NCBI GenBank assembly: GCA_900468625.1
Contig: UBUL01000013.1
Coordinates: 1-64,000, forward strand
DNA: 64,000 nucleotides
Origin: Hyphomicrobiales bacterium
GTDB lineage: Bacteria; Pseudomonadota; Alphaproteobacteria; Rhizobiales; Rhizobiaceae
Direction: 5' to 3'
Shown: piece after piece, positions 25,943-35,626 of the stretch
Layout: each line of letters starts with the position of its first letter
How positions within the stretch are numbered: the first letter of the stretch is position 1
Program-made: the position numbers and the translations under genes
Notes under the pieces: generated by a model
What the model was told of the DNA's origin: nothing
The model's input: the letters and a program-made list of their open reading frames with translations, nothing else
Databases searched by the model: none

Positions 25943-27781
25943 ATGGCATTGTCGCGGTTGAAAGCAGGCTTGGTCGTTTCTCTTTTTTGCCTGCTGGCAA
26001 CGCCTCTATCCTTGAAAGCCGAAGAGCCGCAATTCCGCATCGGCACGGCTATTCTCGGCGATCTCAAATACCAGCCCGGCTTCAAGCATTTCGATTATGT
26101 CAATCCGGATGCGCCCAAGGGCGGCGAGGTGAAGCTGTCGGACGAAGGCACGTTCGACACGCTCAATCCAGTGCTGTTCAAAGGCAACCCCGCCACCGGA
26201 TTGTCATTGGTTTTCGATACGCTGATGAAATCGTCCAATGACGAGATTGCCACCTCCTATGGCTTGCTCGCCGAGGGGGTCTCCTATCCCGATGACATAT
26301 CGAGCGCGACCTTCCGCTTGCGCGCCGAGGCGAAATGGGCCGACGGCACACCAGTGACCCCCGATGACGTGATTTTCAGCTTCGATCGCACCAAGGAGCT
26401 CAATCCCCTCGCGACCAGTATCTATTCTCACGTGACGCGAGCCGAAAAGACCGGCGACAAGGACGTTACCTTCTATTTCAACGAAAAGAACAATCGCGAA
26501 CTTCCTTTTATCACCGGGCAGCTCCTGATCGTGCCGAAACATTGGTGGGAGAGCGCCGGCGCGGACGGAAAGCCGCGCGATATTACCCGCACGACACTCG
26601 AGCCGCTCATGGGATCCGGGCCATATAAAATCGTCTCCGTGCAGCCGGGATCATCAATTCGATATGAACTGCGTGACGACTATTGGGGCAAGAACCTGCC
26701 GGTCAATATCGGCCAGAATAACTTCGGGGCGATTTCCTACACCTACTACGCCGACAAGGATGTGGAATTCGAAGCCTTTCGCGGCGGGAACACAGATTTC
26801 TGGCGGGACCAGTCAGCAAGCCATTGGGTGACCGCATACGACTTTCCCGCCGCCAAGGACGGCCGCATCAAGCGCGAGGAGCTGCCCAATTCGCTGCGTT
26901 CGGTCGGCATCATGCAGGCGATGGTGCTCAATCTCCGGCGCGATCAGTTCAAGGACCAGCATGTACGGGAGGCGCTGAACTACGCCTATGATTTCGAAGA
27001 GATGAACCGAGCGCTTGCCTTTGGTCAGTTGACCCGCGTCAACACCTTCTTTTTCGGGACCGAACTTGCCTCATCGGGGCTGCCCACGGGCGAGGAGTTG
27101 AATATCCTGAACAGCGTCAAAGACAAGGTGCCGCCTGAGGTCTTCACTACGCCCTATACCAATCCGGTCGGCGGCGATCCACAAAAGGCCCGAGACAATC
27201 TGCGCAAGGCGATCGAGCTTTTCAAAGAAGCCGGTTATGTATTGAAGGGCAATCGCATGGTCAACGAAAAGACCGGCAAGCCCTTCACGATGGAAATCCT
27301 GCTCGGCAGTCCTTCGCAGGAAAGATCAAATCTGCCTTACGTCCAGAACCTGCGCCGCATCGGCATCGATGCGACCCTGAGGACGGTCGATTCGTCTCAA
27401 TACATCAACCGCATTCGCAACTTCGACTATGATGCGATCTGGAACGTTTGGGGCACGGCGCTGCCGCCCGGAAGCGAACAGATCGACTATTGGGGCTCTG
27501 CCTCTGCCAACCGCCAAGGCTCGCGCAACTATGCCGGCATATCCGATCCGGGTGTCGATGCGTTGATCGGCAAGCTCGTTTCCGCCGCGACCCTCGAAGA
27601 AAAGACGGCTACTGCCAAGGCGCTTGACCGCGTACTGCTCGCCCACCACTACGTTGTCCCGCTATTTTATGGGACGACGAACAAGATAGCCTATTGGGAC
27701 AAGTTCGAGCATCTGCCCGAGCTGCCCTATTATTCCATCGGCTTTCCCGATGTCTGGTGGTCGAAAAGCGCCGGAAAGTGA
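25943..27781 (+). CDS. yejA: peptide/microcin C-type ABC transporter substrate-binding protein
   Basis: A 612-residue periplasmic SBP family 5 protein starting MALSRLKAGLVVSLF, with a signal peptide ending near LSLKAEE. Characteristic parts are YVNPDAPKGGEVKLSDEGTFDTLNP, the oligopeptide-binding stretch RAEAKWADGTPVTPDDVIFSF (split), and a C-terminal WWSKSAGK. The order of genes behind it (yejB, yejE, yejF) supports the name. YejABEF imports peptide antibiotics and has been linked in S. meliloti to tolerance of nodule peptides. A 171-bp gap separates it from yejB. Confidence 0.93.
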   Translation: MALSRLKAGLVVSLFCLLATPLSLKAEEPQFRIGTAILGDLKYQPGFKHFDYVNPDAPKGGEVKLSDEGTFDTLNPVLFKGNPATGLSLVFDTLMKSSNDEIATSYGLLAEGVSYPDDISSATFRLRAEAKWADGTPVTPDDVIFSFDRTKELNPLATSIYSHVTRAEKTGDKDVTFYFNEKNNRELPFITGQLLIVPKHWWESAGADGKPRDITRTTLEPLMGSGPYKIVSVQPGSSIRYELRDDYWGKNLPVNIGQNNFGAISYTYYADKDVEFEAFRGGNTDFWRDQSASHWVTAYDFPAAKDGRIKREELPNSLRSVGIMQAMVLNLRRDQFKDQHVREALNYAYDFEEMNRALAFGQLTRVNTFFFGTELASSGLPTGEELNILNSVKDKVPPEVFTTPYTNPVGGDPQKARDNLRKAIELFKEAGYVLKGNRMVNEKTGKPFTMEILLGSPSQERSNLPYVQNLRRIGIDATLRTVDSSQYINRIRNFDYDAIWNVWGTALPPGSEQIDYWGSASANRQGSRNYAGISDPGVDALIGKLVSAATLEEKTATAKALDRVLLAHHYVVPLFYGTTNKIAYWDKFEHLPELPYYSIGFPDVWWSKSAGK

Positions 27782-27952
27782 GCTTCTCTTGCAATAGGGG
27801 GCTCGCTGGCTCCAAATGTTCAGGGCTGATTCGGGTAGTTTCACGCTGATATAATTGCGCCGGCCTGCATCCGGCGGAAGGGAATGTGAATTGATCGACA
27901 GATGGATTGAGGCGAGGTGGGATATATTCCTCTTCGGGGGGGCGGCGGGCTG

Positions 27953-29047
27953 ATGGGCGCCTATATCCTGCGACGCCTCCTGCTGATGATTCCGACCATC
28001 GTCGGCATCATGGCCATTTCCTTCACCATCGTGCAGTTTGCGCCGGGCGGCCCGGTCGAGCAGGTCATCGCGCAGCTGACCGGGCAGGGCGACAATGCCA
28101 ATGGTCGCCTGTCGGGTGGCGGTACGGACCTGGCTGCCCAGCAATCCTTCGATGACAGCAGCTCGAAATATCGCGGCGCACAGGGGCTCGATCCCGAGCT
28201 GATCGCTAAGCTCGACAAGCAGTTCGGCTTCGACAAGCCGCCGCTCGAACGCTTCGGCCAGATGATGTGGAACTATATCCGCTTCGATTTCGGCGAGAGC
28301 TTTTTCCGTAACACCACGGTCATCGATCTGATCGCCCAGAAGCTGCCGGTATCGATCTCGCTCGGCATCTGGATCCTGATCTTCTCCTATGCCATTTCCA
28401 TCCCGCTCGGCATCCGCAAGGCGGTGCAGGACGGATCGACCTTCGATGTCTGGACGTCGGGCATTATCATCATCGGCTACGCAGTCCCGAGCTTCCTGTT
28501 CGGCATCATGCTGATCGTGCTGTTTGCCGGCGGCTCCTTCTTCGACTGGTTCCCGCTGCGCGGCCTCGTCTCGGACAATTTTGCCGATCTCAGCTGGTGG
28601 CGGAAGATTCTCGATTATCTCTGGCATCTGGTGCTGCCGCTGATCTCGCTGTCGCTTGCCGCCTTCGCGACGACGACGCTGCTCACGAAGAATTCCTTCA
28701 TCGAGGAGATCAAGAAGCAATATGTCATCACCGCGCGCGCCAAGGGCCTTTCCGAGCGGCGCGTACTCTATGGCCATGTCTTCCGCAACGCCATGCTCAT
28801 CGTCATTGCCGGCTTTCCCGGCGCCTTCATTTCCGCTTTCTTCACCGGCTCGCTCTTGATCGAGAACATCTTCTCGCTCGATGGCCTGGGGCGTTTGAGC
28901 TATCTCTCCGTCGTCCAGCGCGACTATCCGGTGGTCTTTGCCACGCTCTTCATCTTCTCGCTGCTTGGCCTGGTCGTCAGCCTCATCTCCGACCTGATCT
29001 ACACATGGATCGATCCGCGCATCGACTTCGAGCGGAGGGACGTATGA
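27953..29047 (+). CDS. yejB: microcin C/peptide ABC transporter permease YejB
   Basis: Permease of 364 residues from ATG 27953 ([18 protein letters not shown]), the same length as E. coli YejB; a GTG 12 codons upstream is less likely. It has a typical N-terminal helix, a long periplasmic loop and five more helices, with the coupling segment [19 protein letters not shown]. Its stop overlaps the yejE start (ATGA). Confidence 0.95.
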   Translation: MGAYILRRLLLMIPTIVGIMAISFTIVQFAPGGPVEQVIAQLTGQGDNANGRLSGGGTDLAAQQSFDDSSSKYRGAQGLDPELIAKLDKQFGFDKPPLERFGQMMWNYIRFDFGESFFRNTTVIDLIAQKLPVSISLGIWILIFSYAISIPLGIRKAVQDGSTFDVWTSGIIIIGYAVPSFLFGIMLIVLFAGGSFFDWFPLRGLVSDNFADLSWWRKILDYLWHLVLPLISLSLAAFATTTLLTKNSFIEEIKKQYVITARAKGLSERRVLYGHVFRNAMLIVIAGFPGAFISAFFTGSLLIENIFSLDGLGRLSYLSVVQRDYPVVFATLFIFSLLGLVVSLISDLIYTWIDPRIDFERRDV

Positions 29048-30201
29048 TGGACGCAGCCAATCAGCAGACGCTTCCGACGACTGTGAAGCCGCCGCGCAAG
29101 GGGCTGTTCTCGCCGACCAATGTGCGCCGCTGGGAGAATTTCAAAGCCAACCGCCGCGGCTACTGGTCGCTCTGGATTTTCCTGGTTCTGTTCATCCTCA
29201 GCCTCGGCGCCGAATTCATCGTCAACGACCGGCCGATCCTCGTCTCCTACAAGGGCGAGATCCTGACGCCGATCTTCGTCGATTATCCCGAAGAGAAGTT
29301 CGGCGGTTTCCTGGCGCAGACGGATTATCGCGCCCAGGATATTCAGGACGAGATCAATGCCCATGGCTGGATGGTCTGGCCGCCGATCCGCTATTCTTAT
29401 CAGACCGCCAATTCCAACCTTCCCAAGGGAATGTCGGCGCCGACCCCGCCTTTCTGGATGATGAGCAAGGAGGCTCGCTGCTCGGGTTACGCGGCCGGCG
29501 CGGCCGATCCGAACTGTAATTGGAGCAATTTCAATTGGCTCGGCACGGACGATCAGGCGCGCGACGTCCTCGCCCGCCTGATCTACGGCTTCCGCATCTC
29601 GGTGCTGTTCGGCCTGGCGCTTACCATCTGCTCGGCCGTCGTCGGCGTCTGCGCCGGCGCGATACAGGGCTATTTCGGCGGCTGGACCGACCTTTTGATG
29701 CAGCGTTTCATCGAAATCTGGTCGTCCATGCCCGTGCTCTACATCCTGCTGATCATTGCATCGGTGCTGCCGCCCGGCTTTTTTATCCTCCTTGGCATAT
29801 TGCTCCTGTTTTCCTGGGTCGGCCTTGTCGGCGTCGTGCGCGCCGAGTTTCTGCGGGCGCGCAATTTCGAATATGTGCGCGCCGCCCGAGCGCTCGGCGT
29901 CAACAACCGCACGATCATGTACCGCCACCTGCTGCCGAACGCGATGGTCGCAACGCTGACCTTCGTTCCCTTCATCCTGTCGGGCTCGATCTCCACACTC
30001 ACCTCACTGGATTTCTTAGGCTTTGGCATGCCGCCCGGCTCGCCGTCGCTGGGTGAAATGATCGCCCAGGGCAAATCCAACCTGCAGGCTCCCTGGCTGG
30101 GGCTCTCGGCCTTCTTCACCATGTCGATCATGCTGTCGCTGCTGATTTTCATCGGCGAGGCCGTGCGCGACGCCTTCGATCCGAGGAAGACGTTCCGATG
30201 A
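29044..30201 (+). CDS. yejE: microcin C/peptide ABC transporter permease YejE
   Basis: Permease of 385 residues beginning [20 protein letters not shown]. The conserved N-terminal block [19 protein letters not shown] is followed by a periplasmic region and the permease core, with [20 protein letters not shown] and the coupling helix [21 protein letters not shown]. The frame is open for about 150 codons upstream, but that part overlaps yejB and is not used. Four-base overlaps link it to yejB and yejF. Confidence 0.95.
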   Translation: MMDAANQQTLPTTVKPPRKGLFSPTNVRRWENFKANRRGYWSLWIFLVLFILSLGAEFIVNDRPILVSYKGEILTPIFVDYPEEKFGGFLAQTDYRAQDIQDEINAHGWMVWPPIRYSYQTANSNLPKGMSAPTPPFWMMSKEARCSGYAAGAADPNCNWSNFNWLGTDDQARDVLARLIYGFRISVLFGLALTICSAVVGVCAGAIQGYFGGWTDLLMQRFIEIWSSMPVLYILLIIASVLPPGFFILLGILLLFSWVGLVGVVRAEFLRARNFEYVRAARALGVNNRTIMYRHLLPNAMVATLTFVPFILSGSISTLTSLDFLGFGMPPGSPSLGEMIAQGKSNLQAPWLGLSAFFTMSIMLSLLIFIGEAVRDAFDPRKTFR

Positions 30202-31835
30202 GCGAAAACTCCACTCCGCTACTGTCCGTCCGCAATCTCTCTGTCGCCTTTCATCAGGGCGGGCAGACCTCGATTGCTGTCGACGGTGTTTCCTTTGATA
30301 TTCATCGGGGCGAGGTCGTGGCGCTGGTCGGCGAATCCGGTTCCGGCAAGTCGGTCTCAGCCAATTCGATCCTGAAGCTTTTGCCTTATCCGGCCGCAAG
30401 CCACCCTTCCGGCGAAATCCTGTTCAAGGGCAAGGATATGCTGAAGGCATCGGATAGCGAGCTGCGCGCCGTGCGCGGCAACGACATCACAATGATCTTC
30501 CAGGAGCCGATGACCTCGCTCAATCCGCTCCATTCGATCGAAAGGCAGATCAGCGAGATACTGGCCTTGCATCAGGGCATGGTGGGCGAGGCCGCACGCA
30601 GCCGCACGCTGGAGCTTTTGAACCAGGTCGGCATCCGCGAGCCGGAAAAGCGGCTCAAGGCCTATCCGCACGAGCTGTCCGGCGGCCAGCGCCAGCGCGT
30701 GATGATCGCCATGGCGCTCGCCAACCGCCCCGAACTGCTGATCGCCGACGAGCCGACGACGGCCCTCGATGTGACCGTGCAGGCGCAGATCCTCGAGCTG
30801 CTGCGCGATCTCAAGGGCGCACATGGCATGTCGATGCTGTTCATTACTCACGACCTCGGCATCGTCCGCAAGTTCGCCGACCGTGTCTGCGTGATGACCA
30901 AGGGCAAGATCGTCGAGACCGGTACTGTGGAAGATGTCTTCACCCGGCCGCAGCATGACTATACCCGCCATCTGCTGGCAGCCGAACCGCGCGGCGAGCC
31001 GCCGGCAAGCGATGCGAACAAGCCCGTGGTCATGGAAGGCAGCGACATTCGCGTCTGGTTCCCGATCAAGGCTGGCTTCATGCGCAAGATCGTCGATCAT
31101 GTGAAGGCGGTCGACGGCATCGATCTGAAGCTCAGGGCCGGCCAGACGCTCGGTGTCGTCGGCGAGTCCGGCTCGGGCAAGACCACGCTTGGTCTCGCGC
31201 TGGCTCGGCTTATTTCCTCCAAGGGCCGCATCGCCTTTGTCGGCAAGGATATAGCCGGCTATTCGTTCCGCGAAATGCGGCCGCTGCGCAATCAGCTGCA
31301 AGTGGTCTTCCAGGACCCCTACGGATCACTCAGCCCACGCATGTCGGTAGGCGAAATCATCGCCGAGGGGCTCAAGGTGCATGAGCGTTCGCTTTCGGCC
31401 GATGAGCGCGACAAGCGCGTCTGCTGGGCGCTGGAGGAGGTCGGCCTCGATCCCTCCACCCGTTGGCGCTTCCCGCATGAATTTTCGGGCGGCCAGCGCC
31501 AGCGCATCGCCATTGCCCGTGCCATGGTGCTGAAGCCGCGTTTCGTCATGCTCGACGAGCCCACTTCGGCGCTCGACATGAGCGTGCAGGCGCAGGTGGT
31601 CGATCTCCTGCGAGATCTGCAGCGGAAGCACGATCTTGCCTATCTCTTCATCAGCCACGATCTGAAGGTGGTGAAGGCGCTCGCCAACGAGCTGATCGTC
31701 ATGCGCTTCGGCAAGGTGGTCGAGCAGGGCGCGTCCGCCGATATCTTCCGGGCGCCGAAAGAGGATTACACCAAGGCGCTCCTTGCCGCCGCGTTCAACA
31801 TCGAGGCGGTGCCGACCGCCGCTATCCAGCAATAG
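30198..31835 (+). CDS. yejF: microcin C/peptide ABC transporter double ATPase YejF
   Basis: A 545-residue protein with two ABC domains. Domain 1 has Walker [13 protein letters not shown], signature [15 protein letters not shown] and Walker [12 protein letters not shown]. Domain 2 has [27 protein letters not shown] and [11 protein letters not shown]. Each ends with an oligopeptide-type C-terminal tail ([24 protein letters not shown]). It powers YejBE. Confidence 0.96.
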   Translation: MSENSTPLLSVRNLSVAFHQGGQTSIAVDGVSFDIHRGEVVALVGESGSGKSVSANSILKLLPYPAASHPSGEILFKGKDMLKASDSELRAVRGNDITMIFQEPMTSLNPLHSIERQISEILALHQGMVGEAARSRTLELLNQVGIREPEKRLKAYPHELSGGQRQRVMIAMALANRPELLIADEPTTALDVTVQAQILELLRDLKGAHGMSMLFITHDLGIVRKFADRVCVMTKGKIVETGTVEDVFTRPQHDYTRHLLAAEPRGEPPASDANKPVVMEGSDIRVWFPIKAGFMRKIVDHVKAVDGIDLKLRAGQTLGVVGESGSGKTTLGLALARLISSKGRIAFVGKDIAGYSFREMRPLRNQLQVVFQDPYGSLSPRMSVGEIIAEGLKVHERSLSADERDKRVCWALEEVGLDPSTRWRFPHEFSGGQRQRIAIARAMVLKPRFVMLDEPTSALDMSVQAQVVDLLRDLQRKHDLAYLFISHDLKVVKALANELIVMRFGKVVEQGASADIFRAPKEDYTKALLAAAFNIEAVPTAAIQQ

Positions 31836-31846
31836 AGACCACCACC

Positions 31847-32806
31847 ATGCCGGCCAAGAGCCCCGTTCTCGTCGATCTCAAATTCGATCCTGCCACCGTT
31901 GCCAAGGCGCTCGAAACGGCCTTTGCCGATCGCGGCAGCATCAATCTGGCCGATCCTGCCAATAAAAGCGCGGATCTCTCGCATGTCGACTACGCGCTTC
32001 TGTGGAAGCCGGATGCCGATCTTTTCGAACGGGCACCCAATCTCAAGGTGATCTTCTCGGGCGGTGCCGGAGTCGATTCGATGATGTCCATTGCCGGCCT
32101 GCCCGATATTCCGATGGTCCGCTTCGTCGATCGTAGCCTCACCGTGCGCATGAGCGAATGGGTCGTGATGCAGTGCCTGATGCATCTGCGCGATGTGCAG
32201 GGGCATTTCAGGAACCAGCGCCAGCATGTCTGGGCACCGCAAAGTGGTCCAGAGGCCGCCGAAGTCACCGTCGGCATTATGGGTCTCGGCGTGCTTGGCT
32301 GCGATGCCGCTGCCAAGCTGAAGGTGATGGGCTTCGACGTCATCGGGTGGTCCCGTGGCAAGAAAGAGATCGACGGCATGGAAACCTTCGATGCCTCCGG
32401 GCTCGATGCGTTCCTGGCCCGAACCGATATTCTCGTCGGCCTCCTGCCGCTGACGCCGGAAACGACGGGGGTCTACAACGCCTCGCTCTTTTCCAGGCTC
32501 CGCCGCAATGGTCGCCTTGGCAAGCCGGTCTTCATCAATGCCGGCCGCGGCAAGAGCCAAGTGCAGGCCGATATCGCCTCGGCAATCCGCAGCGGCATTC
32601 TCGGCGGCGCCTCGCTCGATGTCTTTGCCGTCGAGCCTCTGGCGGCGGACGATCCGCTTTGGGACCTGGAAAATGTCATCATCACGCCGCATGATTCCGC
32701 CGTGTCTGAAGAAAAGGCGTTGATGCGCCATGTCGAGGAGCAGATCGCCCGCTTCGAGCGCGGCGAGCCGCTGCAGCATCTGGTGGATCGCGGCCGAGGT
32801 TACTAA
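31847..32806 (+). CDS. D-2-hydroxyacid dehydrogenase, GhrA-like glyoxylate/hydroxypyruvate reductase
   Basis: A 319-residue NAD(P)-dependent dehydrogenase. The Rossmann motif is GIMGLGVLGCDAA (about 143-155), a catalytic Arg lies in FINAGRGKSQV, and the His is in IITPHDSAVSEEK. It is closest to GhrA-type enzymes that reduce glyoxylate and hydroxypyruvate. It begins 11 bp after yejF, so it is probably part of the yej operon although its link to peptide import is unclear. Confidence 0.88.
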   Translation: MPAKSPVLVDLKFDPATVAKALETAFADRGSINLADPANKSADLSHVDYALLWKPDADLFERAPNLKVIFSGGAGVDSMMSIAGLPDIPMVRFVDRSLTVRMSEWVVMQCLMHLRDVQGHFRNQRQHVWAPQSGPEAAEVTVGIMGLGVLGCDAAAKLKVMGFDVIGWSRGKKEIDGMETFDASGLDAFLARTDILVGLLPLTPETTGVYNASLFSRLRRNGRLGKPVFINAGRGKSQVQADIASAIRSGILGGASLDVFAVEPLAADDPLWDLENVIITPHDSAVSEEKALMRHVEEQIARFERGEPLQHLVDRGRGY

Positions 32807-32814
32807 GTCTTACG

Positions 32815-32905
32815 AAGAGGGCGCTGCACAGCCCTTGTACCCTCGGGGAAAAGGGGGATATGGCAACCAACTCATTTCAAATGCGAGAGCCCCGCAGTCT
32901 CGTGC
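32815..32905. repeat. short intergenic repeat, second family (diverged copy)
   Basis: CCCTCGGGGAAAAGGGGG followed by GGCAAC-AACTCATTTCAAATGCGAGAGC corresponds block by block to the copy at 37830-37928 (CCCCTCGGGGAGAAAGGGG ... CTCATTTCACATGCGATTGC). It lies just after the hydroxyacid dehydrogenase stop. No coding sequence is visible in the 346-bp gap up to pncB. Confidence 0.5.
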
Positions 32906-32980
32906 AGCAAATTTGCTCTGGTATCAATTTTCTTTCAGCGACTGGACTTTCGCTCAACATTTTTTGATAACAGGGCGCTG

Positions 32981-33080
32981 GAGCAATTCCAGAAAAAGGG
33001 CGCAGCGGTTTTCCGTCCGGAATTGCGTGAAAGCAAAGAGATAGAGCGGCTCAGAGATTCCGTGAAGAGCTGAACCGCTC
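32981..33080. repeat. rhizobial intergenic palindromic repeat (RIME-like), copy A
   Basis: A unit of about 100 bp with two stems: GCAATTCC ... GGAATTGC and GAGCGGCTCAG ... CTGAACCGCTC. It aligns with the copy at 46521-46616 at roughly four of five positions by eye. It resembles the Rhizobium-specific intergenic mosaic elements (RIME) described for Rhizobiaceae; the family name is from memory. Confidence 0.65.
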
Positions 33081-33152
33081 TATATACTCGTGCCGGCACA
33101 CCGCCGGCGACAAGCATGACGTCCGCAGGGCAGGAGACGGGGCAGGAACGAC

Positions 33153-34457
33153 ATGACCAAGACGGATATCGCCACCCGCGTCTATAACCATACCTGGAAG
33201 CTCGATCCGATCGTCCGCAGTCTGATCGATACAGATTTCTATAAGCTTCTGATGCTCCAGATGATCTGGAAGCTCTACCCCGACGTCGACGCCACCTTCT
33301 CGCTCATCAATCGCACCAAGAGCGTGCGCCTCGCCGAAGTGATCGACGAGAAGGAGTTGCGCGAGCAGCTCGATCATGCCCGCACGCTGAGGCTCTCCAA
33401 GAAGGAGATGATCTGGCTTGCGGGTAACACGTTCTACGGCCGCGCCCAGATCTTCGAGCCGGAATTCCTCGCCTGGCTGTCGAATTTCCAGTTGCCGGAA
33501 TACGAACTCTCGAAGCGCGACGGCCAATATATTCTCGACTTCCATGGCTCATGGAAGGAAACGACGATGTGGGAGATTCCGGCGCTCGCTATCATCAACG
33601 AGCTTCGTTCGCGCTCCGCGCTCAGGGCACTCGGCCCCTTCACTCTCGATGTGCTCTATGCCCGCGCCAAGGCCAAGATGTGGGAAAAGGTAGAGCGGCT
33701 TCGCGAGCTGCCGGACTTGCGCATTTCCGATTTCGGCACCCGCCGGCGCCACAGCTTTCTCTGGCAGCGCTGGTGCGTCGAAGCGCTGAAGGAAGGCGTA
33801 CCCCACGCCTTCACCGGCACGAGCAACGTACTGCTCGCCATGGATTCCGATCTCGAAGCGGTCGGCACCAATGCCCATGAGCTGCCGATGGTCGCCGCAG
33901 CGCTTGCGAAAAACGATGAAGAACTCGGCAAGGCGCCCTACAAGGTCCTGCGCGACTGGAACCGCCTCTATGGCGGTAACCTGCTCGTGGTGCTGCCCGA
34001 TGCCTTCGGCACGGCTTCCTTCCTGCGCAACGCGCCGGAATGGGTGGCCGACTGGACCGGCTTCCGCCCCGACAGCGCCCCGCCCATCGAAGGCGGCGAG
34101 AAGATCATCGACTGGTGGAAGAAGATGGGCCGCGATCCGCGCCAGAAGCTGCTGATCTTCTCCGATGGGCTCGATGTCGATGCCATCATCGATACCTACA
34201 AGCATTTCGACGGCCGTGTGCGCATGAGCTTCGGCTGGGGCACCAACCTTACCAACGATTTCGCCGGCTGTGCCCCAACGGAGCTCAAGGGCCTGAACCC
34301 TATTTCGATCGTCTGCAAGGTCATCGAGGCAAACGGCCGGCCGGCCGTGAAGCTCTCGGACAATCCCCAGAAGGCGACGGGGGAACCTGCGGAAGTCGAG
34401 CGCTACCTCAAGTTCTTCGGCGCGGAGGATCGCGTCGATCAGGAAGTGTTGGTTTAG
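33153..34457 (+). CDS. pncB: nicotinate phosphoribosyltransferase
   Basis: NAD salvage enzyme that joins nicotinate and PRPP. The 434-residue protein has the family opening [20 protein letters not shown], the segment [15 protein letters not shown] containing the phosphorylated histidine, [21 protein letters not shown] and [12 protein letters not shown]. The length is normal for PncB. It is convergent with the DUF1444 gene. Confidence 0.96.
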   Translation: MTKTDIATRVYNHTWKLDPIVRSLIDTDFYKLLMLQMIWKLYPDVDATFSLINRTKSVRLAEVIDEKELREQLDHARTLRLSKKEMIWLAGNTFYGRAQIFEPEFLAWLSNFQLPEYELSKRDGQYILDFHGSWKETTMWEIPALAIINELRSRSALRALGPFTLDVLYARAKAKMWEKVERLRELPDLRISDFGTRRRHSFLWQRWCVEALKEGVPHAFTGTSNVLLAMDSDLEAVGTNAHELPMVAAALAKNDEELGKAPYKVLRDWNRLYGGNLLVVLPDAFGTASFLRNAPEWVADWTGFRPDSAPPIEGGEKIIDWWKKMGRDPRQKLLIFSDGLDVDAIIDTYKHFDGRVRMSFGWGTNLTNDFAGCAPTELKGLNPISIVCKVIEANGRPAVKLSDNPQKATGEPAEVERYLKFFGAEDRVDQEVLV

Positions 34458-34485
34458 CGCTCTTGCAAGTGAACGGGCATAGAGG

Positions 34486-35460
34486 TTAGTGGCGGATCGC
34501 CGTTTCCATCCGGGCGACCCGGCGAAATAGCGTCCAGCGGCCATTTTCCCAGCGATATTGATCCGGCGAAATGACATAGGGCACATCGCTCAGATCGGTG
34601 CTGATCAGCTCCAGAAGCTGCAGGCCTTCCTTGTCGTTCTCATGCGTGAAGAATACCTTGTCGCGTGACAGGAAGGCGGCGATCGGCGCGGCACCGCCGG
34701 ATTGCTCCTGCACCTGCGCCCAGAAATTCGGCAGGAAGGCGATGCTGGATTCGAACTGGCCGTCCACCTCGACATATTGAAACCTGCTGCGTTTGGCGAT
34801 CTGGACGCCGGTCTTGGCGAGGAATTTCTGCAGGTTGGCCTGCGCCATCTCGGCAAGTTCCATGGCATCAATGCCCCAGTCGTCGAGCGCTTCGGCCATA
34901 ACATAGCTGACGGTGGTCTCGCCGTTGACGACGAAGAGCTTGATCAGGTTTTCCGCCTCGTCGAGATAGACGAATTGCGGTGGATTGGGCTCGTCCTTGG
35001 CGGCCTGCATCATCTGCTTTCGGGCCACATCGATGAAATCGCGCGCCTTCAGGATCGGCAGGACCTTGCCGAGTTCACCCTTGTCAACCATGGCTTCCGT
35101 AATGTTGAGATAGTTGAGCAGCGCCTGCGCGCGCAGCGGCCCGCGCTTTTCGCGCAGCGCCAGCAGCGCATTGTTCAGGAATTTCGTTATCGTGTCGCCG
35201 TTGCGGCTGTGCAGCGTCAGGCTGCCGGCGGCAGGATCGTAATCGACGCGGATCAGGTCGCCGAAGAACGGCAGCCGTTCCTGCAGATAGGCCGCAAAGC
35301 TTGCTTCATCTCGCAGCGCTTCATCGGGGATATTGAGATCGAGAGTTTTGGCGCCGGCCGTGCTCTCGGGCTCTTGTATCGGGAAGGCTTGGCCGGAACG
35401 CATCTCCGCGCGCTTGCCGCCTCTGCCGAAGAGCCATTTCAGGAAATCGAACACGCGCAT
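34486..35460 (-). CDS. DUF1444 family protein (YtpQ-like)
   Basis: A 324-residue cytosolic protein from the ATG at 35460 (MRVFDFLKWLFGRGGK). Recognisable parts of DUF1444 are VDYDPAAGSLTLHSRNGD, ARDFIDVARKQ, FVVNGETTVSYVMAEALDDWG and HENDKEGLQLL. The function is unknown. The open frame continues about 100 codons upstream of the chosen start but crosses the mscS promoter and lacks family sequence. Confidence 0.8.
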   Translation of the reverse strand: MRVFDFLKWLFGRGGKRAEMRSGQAFPIQEPESTAGAKTLDLNIPDEALRDEASFAAYLQERLPFFGDLIRVDYDPAAGSLTLHSRNGDTITKFLNNALLALREKRGPLRAQALLNYLNITEAMVDKGELGKVLPILKARDFIDVARKQMMQAAKDEPNPPQFVYLDEAENLIKLFVVNGETTVSYVMAEALDDWGIDAMELAEMAQANLQKFLAKTGVQIAKRSRFQYVEVDGQFESSIAFLPNFWAQVQEQSGGAAPIAAFLSRDKVFFTHENDKEGLQLLELISTDLSDVPYVISPDQYRWENGRWTLFRRVARMETAIRH

Positions 35461-35626
35461 CCCCGAGCACTGAACGGTATTGCTGCGGAACCTAGCGCGG
35501 CTACCTCTGCGCGGCAATGGCGACAGATGGGGATTGGGTGCTGCAAGTGCCTGCTTGCCCGTGTCAAAAACACGTATAGTCTGCCGGATCGGGCCGGATG
35601 GTCCTATGGCGGGAAGGGCAGCGCAA

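Noticed and set aside
28597..29043. Upstream extension of the yejE frame
   Set aside because: It overlaps yejB completely; the ATGATG at 29044 has the usual ATGA overlap and family N-terminus.
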